Origin: Verrucomicrobia bacterium LW23
GTDB lineage: Bacteria > Verrucomicrobiota > Verrucomicrobiia > Methylacidiphilales > UBA1321
Direction of reading: 5' to 3'
Assembly: GCA_003054695.1 (NCBI GenBank)
Contig: QAZA01000010.1
Coordinates: 186,001-250,000, forward strand
Length of the DNA: 64,000 nt
In this document: positions 1 through 7,299 of the stretch, piece by piece
Layout of the letters: the number at the start of each line of letters is the position of its first letter
Numbering within the stretch: the first letter of the stretch is position 1
The notes under the pieces: generated by a model
Databases searched by the model: none
Told to the model about the DNA's origin: nothing
Seen by the model: the letters and a program-made list of their open reading frames with translations, nothing else
Translations under genes and position numbers: made by a program

Positions 1-1209
1 GCCGATGCAGCGGACGGCGAAGCCGGGGCCGGGGAACGGGTGGCGCCACACCATCTCGTGCGGCAGGCCGAGGTTCTCGCCGACGACGCGCACCTCGTCC
101 TTAAAGAGCTGGCGCAGCGGTTCGACGAGCTTGAACTTCATGTTCTTGGGCAGGCCGCCGACGTTGTGATGGCTCTTGATCAGCGCGGCCGGATTATCTC
201 CAATGGCCACAGACTCAATGACATCGGGATAAAGCGTGCCCTGTGCCAGAAACTTCGCCTTGCCGACTTTCTTGGTCGCGGCCTGGAAGACGTTGATGAA
301 TTCGCGGCCGATGATCTTGCGCTTCTTTTCGGGGTCCGTAACGCCTTTCAGCTTTTTGAGGAAGAGCTCGGATGCATCTATTGTATGCAGCTTAACGTGC
401 ATATGTTGGCCGAAAACATGTTCCACTGTCTGTCGCTCTTTAAAGCGAAGCAGGCCGTTATCGACGAAGATACATTCGAGCTGGTCGCCAATGGCGCGGT
501 GCAAAAGCGCAGCCGTTACGCTGCTGTCGACGCCGCCGCTGAGGCCGAGGATGACCTTTTCCTTGCCGATCTGCTTGCGCAGCTCGTCGCACGTCTGCTC
601 GATAAACGACGCCATGGTCCACGTTGGTTCGGCGGCGCAAATATCTTGCACAAAGTTACTTACGATCTCCATGCCGCGTGGGGTATGCACCACTTCGGGG
701 TGAAACTGCAGGCCGTAGATCTTGCGCTTTTCGTCGGCAATGGCCGCGTAGGGCGCGTTGTGCGTTTTGGCGATGGGGCTGAAGCCTTCGGGCAGTTTGG
801 TGACGTGGTCGCCGTGGCTGTTCCAGATTTCCATCTTCGGCCCAAGTCCCTGGAAGAGAGGGCTATCCGTCAGAATCTCCAGCTCGCCGCGACCGTACTC
901 GCGGCGTTCGCACTTCATCACCTCGCCCTTTTGCAGGTGGGCGATGAGCTGCATGCCGTAGCAAATGCCGAGGACGGGGACGCCGAGGTTGAAGATCTCC
1001 GGGTCCACATGCGGCGCTTTGGGCGCGTAAACGCTTGCGGGGCCGCCGCTTAAGATGATGCCGGCGGGGCGCAGGCTGCCGAGTTTTTTGGCGCTGGTGT
1101 TGTAGGGAAAAATCTCCGAGTAAACATGCAGCTCGCGCACGCGTCTTGCGATAACCTGGGTGTATTGCGATCCGAAATCGAGGATGAAGATGCGGTTGCT
1201 GGTGCTCAT
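1..1209 (-). CDS. guaA: GMP synthase (glutamine-hydrolysing), C-terminus cut by window edge
   Basis: Converts XMP to GMP using ATP and glutamine, the last step of guanine nucleotide synthesis in the cytoplasm. Translating the minus strand from the ATG at 1209 gives 403 residues open to the left edge. The class I amidotransferase domain comes first, with nucleophile Cys83 in GICYGMQL and the partner His in LQFHPEV. The PP-loop motif LSGGVDSS of the ATP pyrophosphatase domain follows. Family members are about 520 residues, so roughly the last 110-120 residues (dimerisation part) lie outside the window. It is downstream of guaB3 on the same strand with a gap of about 156 bp that contains a hairpin, so it may have its own promoter or be partly uncoupled from guaB3. 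Confidence 0.97.
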   Translation of the reverse strand, partial: MSTSNRIFILDFGSQYTQVIARRVRELHVYSEIFPYNTSAKKLGSLRPAGIILSGGPASVYAPKAPHVDPEIFNLGVPVLGICYGMQLIAHLQKGEVMKCERREYGRGELEILTDSPLFQGLGPKMEIWNSHGDHVTKLPEGFSPIAKTHNAPYAAIADEKRKIYGLQFHPEVVHTPRGMEIVSNFVQDICAAEPTWTMASFIEQTCDELRKQIGKEKVILGLSGGVDSSVTAALLHRAIGDQLECIFVDNGLLRFKERQTVEHVFGQHMHVKLHTIDASELFLKKLKGVTDPEKKRKIIGREFINVFQAATKKVGKAKFLAQGTLYPDVIESVAIGDNPAALIKSHHNVGGLPKNMKFKLVEPLRQLFKDEVRVVGENLGLPHEMVWRHPFPGPGFAVRCIG

Positions 1210-1288
1210 GTTGCTTGAACTCTTGTGTGCCGTTGGGCTTTTGAAGCGGGACTATGTAAAAAGAGAAGTCGGGTCCAGAAAATCCAAA

Positions 1289-1316
1289 CGGCCCGCCACA
1301 ATGTAGTGACGGGCCG
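1289..1316 (-). terminator. Hairpin between guaB3 and guaA, probable terminator or attenuator
   Basis: A 7-bp GC stem (CGGCCCG/CGGGCCG) extended inward by CAC/GTG after one mismatch. On the minus strand it is followed by the T-rich run TTTGGATTTTC. It lies 50 bp past the guaB3 stop and 80 bp before the guaA start, so it could end or reduce read-through into guaA. Confidence 0.5.
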
Positions 1317-1365
1317 AATGGCGAATGTGTGGATGGAAATGTAGGACGAAGTGTGTTACTTGCGA

Positions 1366-2544
1366 CTACTTGGTACCCATACCCACGCCCTGGAACATCT
1401 GGAAGAGTTTACCTTCGCTTTTGATGCTGGGGGCGATGATGATTTCGGTTTCCTGAAACTCGCGCAGGTTGGCGGCGCCGACGTTGCCCATGCATGTCAT
1501 GATGGCGCCGACGAGGTTTTGGGACCCGTCGTCCACTGTGGCCGGGCCAAAGAGGATCTGGTTAAGCGTGCCGGTGACGCCGACCTGGATGCGGGTGCCG
1601 CGCGGCAGGTTGGCGTGCGGGGTGGCCATGCCCCAGTGGTAGCCCTGGCCGGGAGACTCCTTGGCTTTGGCGAAGGCAGAGCCGACCATGACGGCGTCGG
1701 AGCCGCAGGCGAGGGCTTTGCAAACGTCGCCGCCCTTGCTCATGCCGCCGTCGGTAATGACGGGGACGTAGCGGCCGGACTTTTTGAAATAGGCGTCGCG
1801 TGCGGCGGCGCAATCCACGGTAGCAGTAACCTGGGGTACGCCGAGGCCGAGAACGCCGCGGGAGGTACAGGCGGCGCCGGGGCCGACGCCGATGAGGACG
1901 CCGTTGACGCCGGCTTCCATAAGCTCCAGCACCACGTTAAAGGTAACGGCGTTGCCTACAATGACGGGGACGGTGGAGGCTTTGCAGAAAGCGGCCAGGT
2001 CCAACGACTTATACTCGCTGGAGATGTGGCGCACGGTGCTTACGGTGGACTGGACGACGATGAGGTCGGCACCGGCTTCCTGGGCAATAGCGCCGTAGCG
2101 CTCGGCCTTTTGGGGGATGGAGGAGACGGCGGCTTTGACGCCGGCGGCCTTGAGCTCCTGAATGCGGCGGGAGATGAGCTCTTCCTTAATGGGGGCGGTG
2201 TAAATCTTTTGCAGCAGCTCGGTTACGGTGTTTTTGTCCGCGCCGAGGATCTGCTCGAGGACTTCGCGGGGGTTTTCGTACCGGGTCTGAACGCCTTCCA
2301 GGTTGATGACGCCGAGGCCGCCGAGTTTGCCCATTTCGGTGCAAAACTTTACGTCGGTAACGCCGTCCATGGCACTGGCGATGATCGGAATTTTCAGCTT
2401 GAGCGATTCGCCCTTGCTGAAGGGGATCTCGAATGACGTATCGACATCGTTGGGGTTGATCGTGATGTCGCCAGGCACAAGCGCGATTTCGTCGAAACCA
2501 TATGTTACGCGTGCCTTCCGGTTCTTACCTATCCACATGCCCAT
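1366..2544 (-). CDS. guaB3: GuaB3-type IMP dehydrogenase-like protein (no CBS domains)
   Basis: A 392-residue TIM-barrel protein of the IMP dehydrogenase/GMP reductase superfamily. The family oxidises IMP to XMP with NAD, which would feed GuaA encoded next door. Visible motifs are IPIIASAMDGV near residue 55, the catalytic loop GPGAACTSR with Cys226, and the phosphate-binding ITDGGMSKGGDV. Classical bacterial GuaB is about 490 residues with a CBS pair in the middle; here the barrel is uninterrupted, which matches the shorter GuaB3 group known from Actinobacteria and Cyanobacteria. An AAGGAG sequence lies 13 nt before the ATG, inside the 3' end of the upstream zinc-ribbon gene. Seven bases separate the two genes, so they are probably cotranscribed. 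The GuaB3 assignment rests on length and motif pattern. Confidence 0.9.
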   Translation of the reverse strand: MGMWIGKNRKARVTYGFDEIALVPGDITINPNDVDTSFEIPFSKGESLKLKIPIIASAMDGVTDVKFCTEMGKLGGLGVINLEGVQTRYENPREVLEQILGADKNTVTELLQKIYTAPIKEELISRRIQELKAAGVKAAVSSIPQKAERYGAIAQEAGADLIVVQSTVSTVRHISSEYKSLDLAAFCKASTVPVIVGNAVTFNVVLELMEAGVNGVLIGVGPGAACTSRGVLGLGVPQVTATVDCAAARDAYFKKSGRYVPVITDGGMSKGGDVCKALACGSDAVMVGSAFAKAKESPGQGYHWGMATPHANLPRGTRIQVGVTGTLNQILFGPATVDDGSQNLVGAIMTCMGNVGAANLREFQETEIIIAPSIKSEGKLFQMFQGVGMGTK

Positions 2545-2551
2545 AAGTGTA

Positions 2552-2785
2552 TTACTTCTCCTTCAAGGTGAATTTTTCCTGCGAGGCGCCGCACGATCTG
2601 CATCGGAGGCGTAGAGACCGCCCTGGGTCAGCGATATCCGCGCCACAGCACCCGCAAATAAAAATGCGACGCGCCCGGTGTTCGGCCCGGTTGCGTCGCC
2701 GTTCATACATAAACCACGAAATAAAAATGATGGCAAGAAAAACCGTCAGATAAGCGAAAAAGAACTGGACGAGCGTCAGCTTCAT
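2552..2785 (-). CDS. Small membrane-anchored zinc-ribbon protein
   Basis: A 77-residue protein of unknown function. Residues 3-23 form one hydrophobic membrane segment (VQFFFAYLTVFLAIIFISWF), followed by a basic stretch rich in Arg and then CGCC and CRSC cysteine pairs that look like a zinc ribbon. The frame is open further upstream (to 2875), but that extension is Pro/Ala/Thr-rich and not protein-like, so the ATG that places the membrane segment at the N-terminus was chosen. No good Shine-Dalgarno is visible. It ends 7 bp before guaB3 and likely forms an operon with it. No function can be assigned; the zinc-ribbon call depends on four cysteines only. Confidence 0.65.
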   Translation of the reverse strand: MKLTLVQFFFAYLTVFLAIIFISWFMYERRRNRAEHRARRIFICGCCGADIADPGRSLRLRCRSCGASQEKFTLKEK

Positions 2786-2921
2786 GGCGGGGGAAATAGG
2801 GATGGTGGCGCTCGGAGTAAGTGGGCGAAGGGTTGCAAATGCCATGCTAGGCGCAATTGCCGGGCGATCAAGCAAAGAAGGCGCCGCAGCGGTGGCAAGC
2901 GCGTTACAAATGCGCTGTTTA

Positions 2922-2942
2922 CCCGCATTTAACGTGTGCGGG
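2922..2942. promoter_or_regulatory. Hairpin upstream of the zinc-ribbon/guaB3 operon
   Basis: CCCGCA and TGCGGG arms around a 9-nt loop. A second, weaker pair (AGCGC/GCGCT) lies just to the left near 2898-2915. Both sit 110-160 bp upstream of the first gene start, so they could fold in its leader. No purine riboswitch core was recognised. Confidence 0.25.
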
Positions 2943-3024
2943 CGGGGGCCGGGGAGCGGGGTTCAGGCTCCCGTACCCCTTCCTTTAGCCGTCTCTCATC
3001 GCAATCGTTCCCGACTGGTGTTGC

Positions 3025-3148
3025 GGCAAGGCTCTATTTTAGGATTACGGCGGTTCAAGAACAGATGTTCGCAAGGCTCTGACTACCTCTTCGAGGTTCT
3101 CGGAAACTCCCTGTCCATACACGTCTAATCCCAAAATAGATCTTTGCC
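3025..3148. repeat. 124-bp element bounded by 23-bp imperfect inverted repeats
   Basis: The arms at 3025-3047 and 3126-3148 match at 20 of 23 positions when one is reverse-complemented. The 78 bp between them carry no credible ORF. The 10-mer GCAAGGCTCT from the left arm recurs at about 3070. The element is in the 466-bp gap between the zinc-ribbon gene and the LacI regulator. It could be a miniature mobile element, a structured RNA or an old repeat. Nothing else recognisable was seen in 2786-3251. Confidence 0.45.
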
Positions 3149-3251
3149 AACGCAGTAGAGTACAGGTGTAATCCGTAAACTACAGGATCCGAATGAGAGT
3201 CCAAAGCGTGCCACCAGCGGTCACACTGTATGCGGCTGCTCTTAAACCGCT

Positions 3252-4274
3252 CTAGGAGGTCCCTACGCCGGCACCGGCTACCGTGCTCTCGCGGATGACG
3301 AGGCGGGGGGAGACGGTGAGGCTTTCTGTCGGGGAGTTGCTGAGCTTTTTGAGCAGGGCGCTGACAGCGAGCTCGGCGCACTGGGGGAGGCAGCTTGTCG
3401 TGGTAGTGAGGGGGACGATGCAGTAGCTTTTGGCGATGGGCGAGTCGTCAACGCCGGTGATTTTGGGCCACTGACGCTGGGGGATGGCACGGTCGGTTAG
3501 GTAGCGCATGGCGCCGGCGGCGTGGGCGTCGCTTTCGGCGTTGATGGCGTCGAATGGGATGTTGGACGCGTAAAGGCGCTCGGTGAGCTCGTAGCCGGCT
3601 TCGGCGGTAAAGTCTTTGTGGTAGCGGATGAGCGCGGGGTCGACGGAAACTCCGGCTTCGCTCAGGGCCTGGCGGTAGCCGGCCAGGCGCTGGTCCATAA
3701 CGTGGAAGTGAGCGATGCGTCGGCAGCCGCGCTCCAGCAAATGCCTGGCGGTAAGGTAGTTATGGCGCGACTGATCAGGACGGATGGTGGTGAAGCCGTC
3801 GGGGATGTCCTCGCTCTCGGAGGTGCAGACAATGGGCATGCCGGTGGACTCGAGCTGCAGGAGCGTGTCGGCCAGGGCGGGGTGGGCAATGCCGGCGATG
3901 ATGAGGCCGTCCAGGTTGTGGGTGAGGCGCTCGTTGCAGGCGGCCAGGAACTCTTCGTCCAGCCTGAAGAACTGGAGCCACAGGTTCAGCCGCTCGCGGG
4001 CGAGGGCGGCGCTGGCGGATTCGAGGAAGCGCAGATTCAGGTCGCTGCCCTCCACGCCGACGTGGTGAATGAAGAGGCCGACGACGCCCTTGCGGCCCCG
4101 TTTGAGGGCGACGGCGAGCGGGTTGGGGCGGTAGTCCATCTCCCGGGCGCGGCGCAGGATGGCCTCGCGCGTTTTCTGGCCGACGCGCGCGGTGCCCATG
4201 CGGTTGTTGAGGACGCGAGAGACGAGGGTATGGGAGACGCCGAGTTCGGCGGCAAGCTCTTTGAGTGAGGCCAT
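3252..4274 (-). CDS. LacI-family transcriptional regulator
   Basis: A 340-residue cytoplasmic DNA-binding regulator. The N-terminus is a LacI-type helix-turn-helix (MASLKELAAELGVSHTLVSR), followed by the hinge helix region (YRPNPLAVALKRGRKG) and a periplasmic-binding-protein-like effector domain to the end. Family members sense a sugar or related ligand and repress or activate carbon-use genes. It stands alone on the minus strand, divergent from the Verru_Chthon cassette that starts 433 bp away. A perfect 7-bp inverted repeat lies 76 bp upstream of its start and is a candidate autoregulatory operator. The effector cannot be read from the sequence. Confidence 0.92.
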   Translation of the reverse strand: MASLKELAAELGVSHTLVSRVLNNRMGTARVGQKTREAILRRAREMDYRPNPLAVALKRGRKGVVGLFIHHVGVEGSDLNLRFLESASAALARERLNLWLQFFRLDEEFLAACNERLTHNLDGLIIAGIAHPALADTLLQLESTGMPIVCTSESEDIPDGFTTIRPDQSRHNYLTARHLLERGCRRIAHFHVMDQRLAGYRQALSEAGVSVDPALIRYHKDFTAEAGYELTERLYASNIPFDAINAESDAHAAGAMRYLTDRAIPQRQWPKITGVDDSPIAKSYCIVPLTTTTSCLPQCAELAVSALLKKLSNSPTESLTVSPRLVIRESTVAGAGVGTS

Positions 4275-4349
4275 GGGCGGAGGAGGGGTTGCAGTGCGGT
4301 GGATCGCGGGGGCCCGCCGAGTGCGGCGGGGCAGCGTGATTCAACTCGT

Positions 4350-4367
4350 GATGCAATGGGTTGCATC
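4350..4367. promoter_or_regulatory. 18-bp palindrome, candidate LacI-family operator
   Basis: GATGCAA-TGGG-TTGCATC, perfect 7-bp arms. Length and symmetry fit a LacI-family half-site pair, though the usual central CG is absent. It is in the divergent region between the regulator (start 4274) and the prepilin cassette (start 4708). The rest of 4275-4707 is AT-richer than its surroundings and shows no ORF that looks real. Confidence 0.4.
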
Positions 4368-4623
4368 TACAAAATACCTAAAATGTCCCAACGTCAAACA
4401 AAGTTTAATGAAAATCGCAAAAACGGACGATATTTTGCTTATAGGGGGCCGTCGGCCGATTCAATCGGTGCTGCAGAGCGCAAACTCGGGCAAGTCGGGC
4501 CAAAAAGGGGCAATCAGGGGTCAGATTTGTAGCCAAAATGGCGATAGGATCATGCAAAGAAACAGAAATCTCCCGAGGCAAAAGCGAAAATTCGTTGACA
4601 TTGCCTGCATTTCTGTTTTTATT

Positions 4624-4642
4624 TGATTCAATGCATTGATCA
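4624..4642. promoter_or_regulatory. Palindrome upstream of the Verru_Chthon cassette
   Basis: TGAT-T-CAATGCATTG-ATCA: a perfect 10-bp core with flanking 4-bp arms offset by one base. It ends 65 bp before the first prepilin-like start, in a position suitable for a regulator of the cassette. It shares the ATGCA core with the 4350-4367 palindrome, but whether the same protein binds both is not known. Confidence 0.3.
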
Positions 4643-4707
4643 CCGGACGCACAGCCCGCACCGTCCGCGCCCCTTCTCCCCCAACGCTTAAACATCAGGA
4701 AACTCCC

Positions 4708-5205
4708 ATGTTGCACTCTGCCCTCTCCCCAGTAGCAGGTAACAGCCGGCGCAGGCGCCGGAGCACATACGGCTTCAGCCTGGTCGAAGTCGCCCTGGCC
4801 CTTGGCGTGCTTTCCACCAGCATGCTTGGGATGCTCAGCCTCACGGTCGTGGGTATCAACTCCCTGCGCGAGGCGGTTGCGCAGACAGCCCAAACGGAGA
4901 TTCTCCAGCAGATTTCCACCGAGCTGCAGATGGTGGGCTTCGACAACATCGACAGCCACATTGCCGGTAAAACCTACTACTTTGGCAGCGAGGCGGAGCG
5001 GCTGGAGTCGCAGACGGCGGCCACGCGCTATAAGGTGACGATGGACCGGCAGTCCGCCGTGTTCCCCAACTCCACCAGCGGCGGGTCCATGGATCAAAGC
5101 CTGACGACGGTGCGCATCCTGATGACGCCGGTGATGGGCTCGGGCCCGACCGAAGGCAAGACGGCGATCTACGTGGTGTTTGTACCCAACTCGGGCTCGC
5201 TGTAA
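4708..5205 (+). CDS. Verru_Chthon cassette protein B (prepilin-like)
   Basis: A 165-residue type IV pilin-like protein. After a basic leader of about 20 residues (SRRRRRSTYG) comes the class III signal motif G|FSLVEVALALGV with the conserved Glu at +5 of the mature protein, so a prepilin peptidase could cleave between Gly and Phe. The hydrophobic helix that follows would anchor it in the inner membrane or pack in a pseudopilus. The start was placed at the ATG preceded by AGGA with an 8-nt spacer; a longer in-frame version begins at 4636. Gene order B-C-D-A and sizes match the Verru_Chthon cassettes (TIGR02598/02599/02596/02600) described from Verrucomicrobia. The role of the cassette is unknown. 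Confidence 0.85.
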   Translation: MLHSALSPVAGNSRRRRRSTYGFSLVEVALALGVLSTSMLGMLSLTVVGINSLREAVAQTAQTEILQQISTELQMVGFDNIDSHIAGKTYYFGSEAERLESQTAATRYKVTMDRQSAVFPNSTSGGSMDQSLTTVRILMTPVMGSGPTEGKTAIYVVFVPNSGSL

Positions 5206-5218
5206 GCCGGCAGGCGGA

Positions 5219-5229
5219 GGGGGGGGGGG
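5219..5229 (+). repeat. Run of 11 G in the spacer between cassette genes B and C
   Basis: A homopolymer of 11 G begins 14 bp after the stop of cassette gene B. The remaining spacer to the chosen start of gene C (5588) has no protein-like ORF and is notably pyrimidine-rich between about 5440 and 5550. Long G-runs are prone to slippage and could vary the leader of gene C. Confidence 0.6.
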
Positions 5230-5587
5230 CCGATCGTGGATGGGGACTAAAGACTGCATGAAAGCTGCGGTTGCGTATTTGCAGCGGATACCTTTTTTGA
5301 TACACTGGCCTAAGACTTTCCGGACATCGCCGATCTTCAACACTCAGGCATATTTTCATACCGATCCGTTTGAAGCCACCATCGCTTCCCTTACATTTCA
5401 GGTGCATCGCGGGGCGCGGCTGACATCCATCCAACCAGGCCGCCCCCTTAATCATTTCATTTCTTTGCCCGGCTCGCGACATTGTTCATTTGCTTCGCTT
5501 CTTCCATTCCTTCCCTTTTGCCGCCGTCTTTCAGCTATCGCGCCTTCTATGATTTTCTCCATCCAGTATCTCTGCCGCTGGACTCTT

Positions 5588-6637
5588 ATGCAGCGTCGCC
5601 GTCGCGTGTTGCGGGGTGCCAGGCGGCAATCCTGCAGCTGCGCACGGGGGGCATTTACCCTGGTGGAGCTGATGGTGGCGACGGCCATTGTGGCGCTGAT
5701 GCTTTCGCTGCTGATTATGACGATGGGCCAGCTTTCGGATGTGTGGCGCAAGTCGTCGGCCAAGATTGAGTCCTTCCAGAACGCTCGCCTGGCGTTTGAT
5801 CTGCTGACGCGCAATATGTCGCAGGCAACGCTGAACACCTACCTGGATTACGACAACAAGGAGACGCCGACCCGCTATCTGCGCCATTCGGAGCTGCAGT
5901 TCGTCTGCGCACGGGCGGGCATGCCGCTGGGCACGGGGACGGCGCCGGGCGTGGCGGCCTCGGGCACGTCCGTGTTCTTTCAGGCGCCGTGCGCCTATAC
6001 CGCGCAGGCGACGACGTATGGCGGCCTGGATCAGGGCCTGAATGCGGTGGGTTACTTTATTGAGTTTGGACCCGACACCACCCGTCCCACCCACGTTACC
6101 GGGGCGGAACGCTACCGCTACAGGCTGATGCAGCTGATGGTGCCGGTGGAGAAGAACAAGATTTACTCGCTTTACCCTCCCGAAACCAGCCTCGCGGAGT
6201 CTGCGCGGTATGAGTGGTTTCAGGATTTCGCCAGCCTGACGGCTCCTGCGGAGCGCTGCGCGCATCCGGTGGGCGATAACATTATCCTCCTGCTGGTGCA
6301 GCCGCTGGATCCCGCCCAGCCGGCGCTGTTTACCGGCAGTTACGACTATAACTCGCGCGCTAACGCCACCAGCAACCCGCAGGATGTCAAAGCCAACCAG
6401 CTTCCACCCGTTATGGCCGTTACCATGGTGGCGATTGACGAGACATCCGCCGCACGCCTGGCAAATGGCGCCACGCCACCGGCCGTCATTACCGAAGCTT
6501 TGACCTCCCGCTTTACCAACCCCGCGCAGCTGGAGACGGACCTGAAGGACCTGGAAGCCGCGCTGGTGGAGAAGCAAATCAACTTCCGTACGTTCCGCAC
6601 ATTCGTGCCGATGCGCGAATCCAAATGGACGAAGTGA
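5588..6637 (+). CDS. Verru_Chthon cassette protein C (prepilin-like)
   Basis: A protein of about 349 residues with an Arg/Cys-rich leader, then the prepilin motif A|FTLVELMVATAIVALMLS and a hydrophobic helix. The residue before the cleavage point is Ala rather than the usual Gly (the leader reads ARGAFTLVEL, so Gly is at -2). The rest is a long exported domain without recognised motifs. The frame is open from 5180, but the first 135 residues look like untranslated spacer; ATGs at 5549 and 5588 are the plausible starts and neither has a clear ribosome site. The size is typical for protein C of the cassette. It overlaps the next gene by about 13 bp if that gene starts at 6625. Confidence 0.8.
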   Translation: MQRRRRVLRGARRQSCSCARGAFTLVELMVATAIVALMLSLLIMTMGQLSDVWRKSSAKIESFQNARLAFDLLTRNMSQATLNTYLDYDNKETPTRYLRHSELQFVCARAGMPLGTGTAPGVAASGTSVFFQAPCAYTAQATTYGGLDQGLNAVGYFIEFGPDTTRPTHVTGAERYRYRLMQLMVPVEKNKIYSLYPPETSLAESARYEWFQDFASLTAPAERCAHPVGDNIILLLVQPLDPAQPALFTGSYDYNSRANATSNPQDVKANQLPPVMAVTMVAIDETSAARLANGATPPAVITEALTSRFTNPAQLETDLKDLEAALVEKQINFRTFRTFVPMRESKWTK

Positions 6638-7299
6638 GCCGAGCACGCCCCATGATGACTACCGCCGCACGGGTCCGCCACCCCGCCGCCACCACCCACC
6701 GCCGCAGCAGCCTTGCCCGGCCTGGCGGGCATGGCGCGGGCTTTAGCCTGATAGAACTGCTGGCCGTGATTACCATGCTGGCTGTGCTGGTGGCACTGAC
6801 GCTGCCGGCCACCCTGCGCGTGCAAACCAGCACCAGCCTTAACAGCGCGGGGGAGCTGATTAACGGACAGCTGCACGCCGCGCGCCAAGAGGCGGTAAGC
6901 AAGAGCCACGAGGTGCAGGTCCTCTTCCTTAAGCTGGTGGACAGCAACCAGATCCGCGCCGTGCAGGTGCGCCGCATGGATGAGACCTCCGAGGGCCCTG
7001 TCGCCACGCCCATAACCAAGGTGGTGTGGTTGCCGGATGGCATTGTAGTGGAGGAGGGCGTCCGCTCACCGCTGCTTACGGCGGACTCCAGCGTTACGGG
7101 CACCTTTACGCTGCCTGGCGGCAAGAATGTCTCCTACACCGGCTTTCGTTTTCGCGCCAACGGCTCCACGGATAACTCCATCACGTCGGCCAACAACTTT
7201 CTGACACTTCGGCCCGCCAATGCGGCGGCCACGGCGCCCAACTACTACACTGTCCAGGTCAACCCCATTACCGGAAAGCCAACCTCCTACCGCCCATGA
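6625..7299 (+). CDS. Verru_Chthon cassette protein D (prepilin-like)
   Basis: A 224-residue protein with a basic leader of about 38 residues and the prepilin motif G|FSLIELLAVITMLAVLVAL, giving Gly at -1 and Glu at +5. It resembles GspH-type minor pseudopilins in outline: a single N-terminal helix followed by a beta-rich domain. An alternative ATG at 6652 would shorten the leader by nine residues. The 3' end overlaps the start of the 1306-residue cassette protein A by 4 bp (ATGA), so translation of the two is probably coupled. Confidence 0.83.
   Translation: MDEVSRARPMMTTAARVRHPAATTHRRSSLARPGGHGAGFSLIELLAVITMLAVLVALTLPATLRVQTSTSLNSAGELINGQLHAARQEAVSKSHEVQVLFLKLVDSNQIRAVQVRRMDETSEGPVATPITKVVWLPDGIVVEEGVRSPLLTADSSVTGTFTLPGGKNVSYTGFRFRANGSTDNSITSANNFLTLRPANAAATAPNYYTVQVNPITGKPTSYRP

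Noticed and set aside
5180-5587. N-terminal extension of cassette protein C from 5180
   Set aside because: The first 135 codons include a Gly run from the G11 tract and overlap gene B; prepilin leaders are short, so a start at 5549 or 5588 is preferred.
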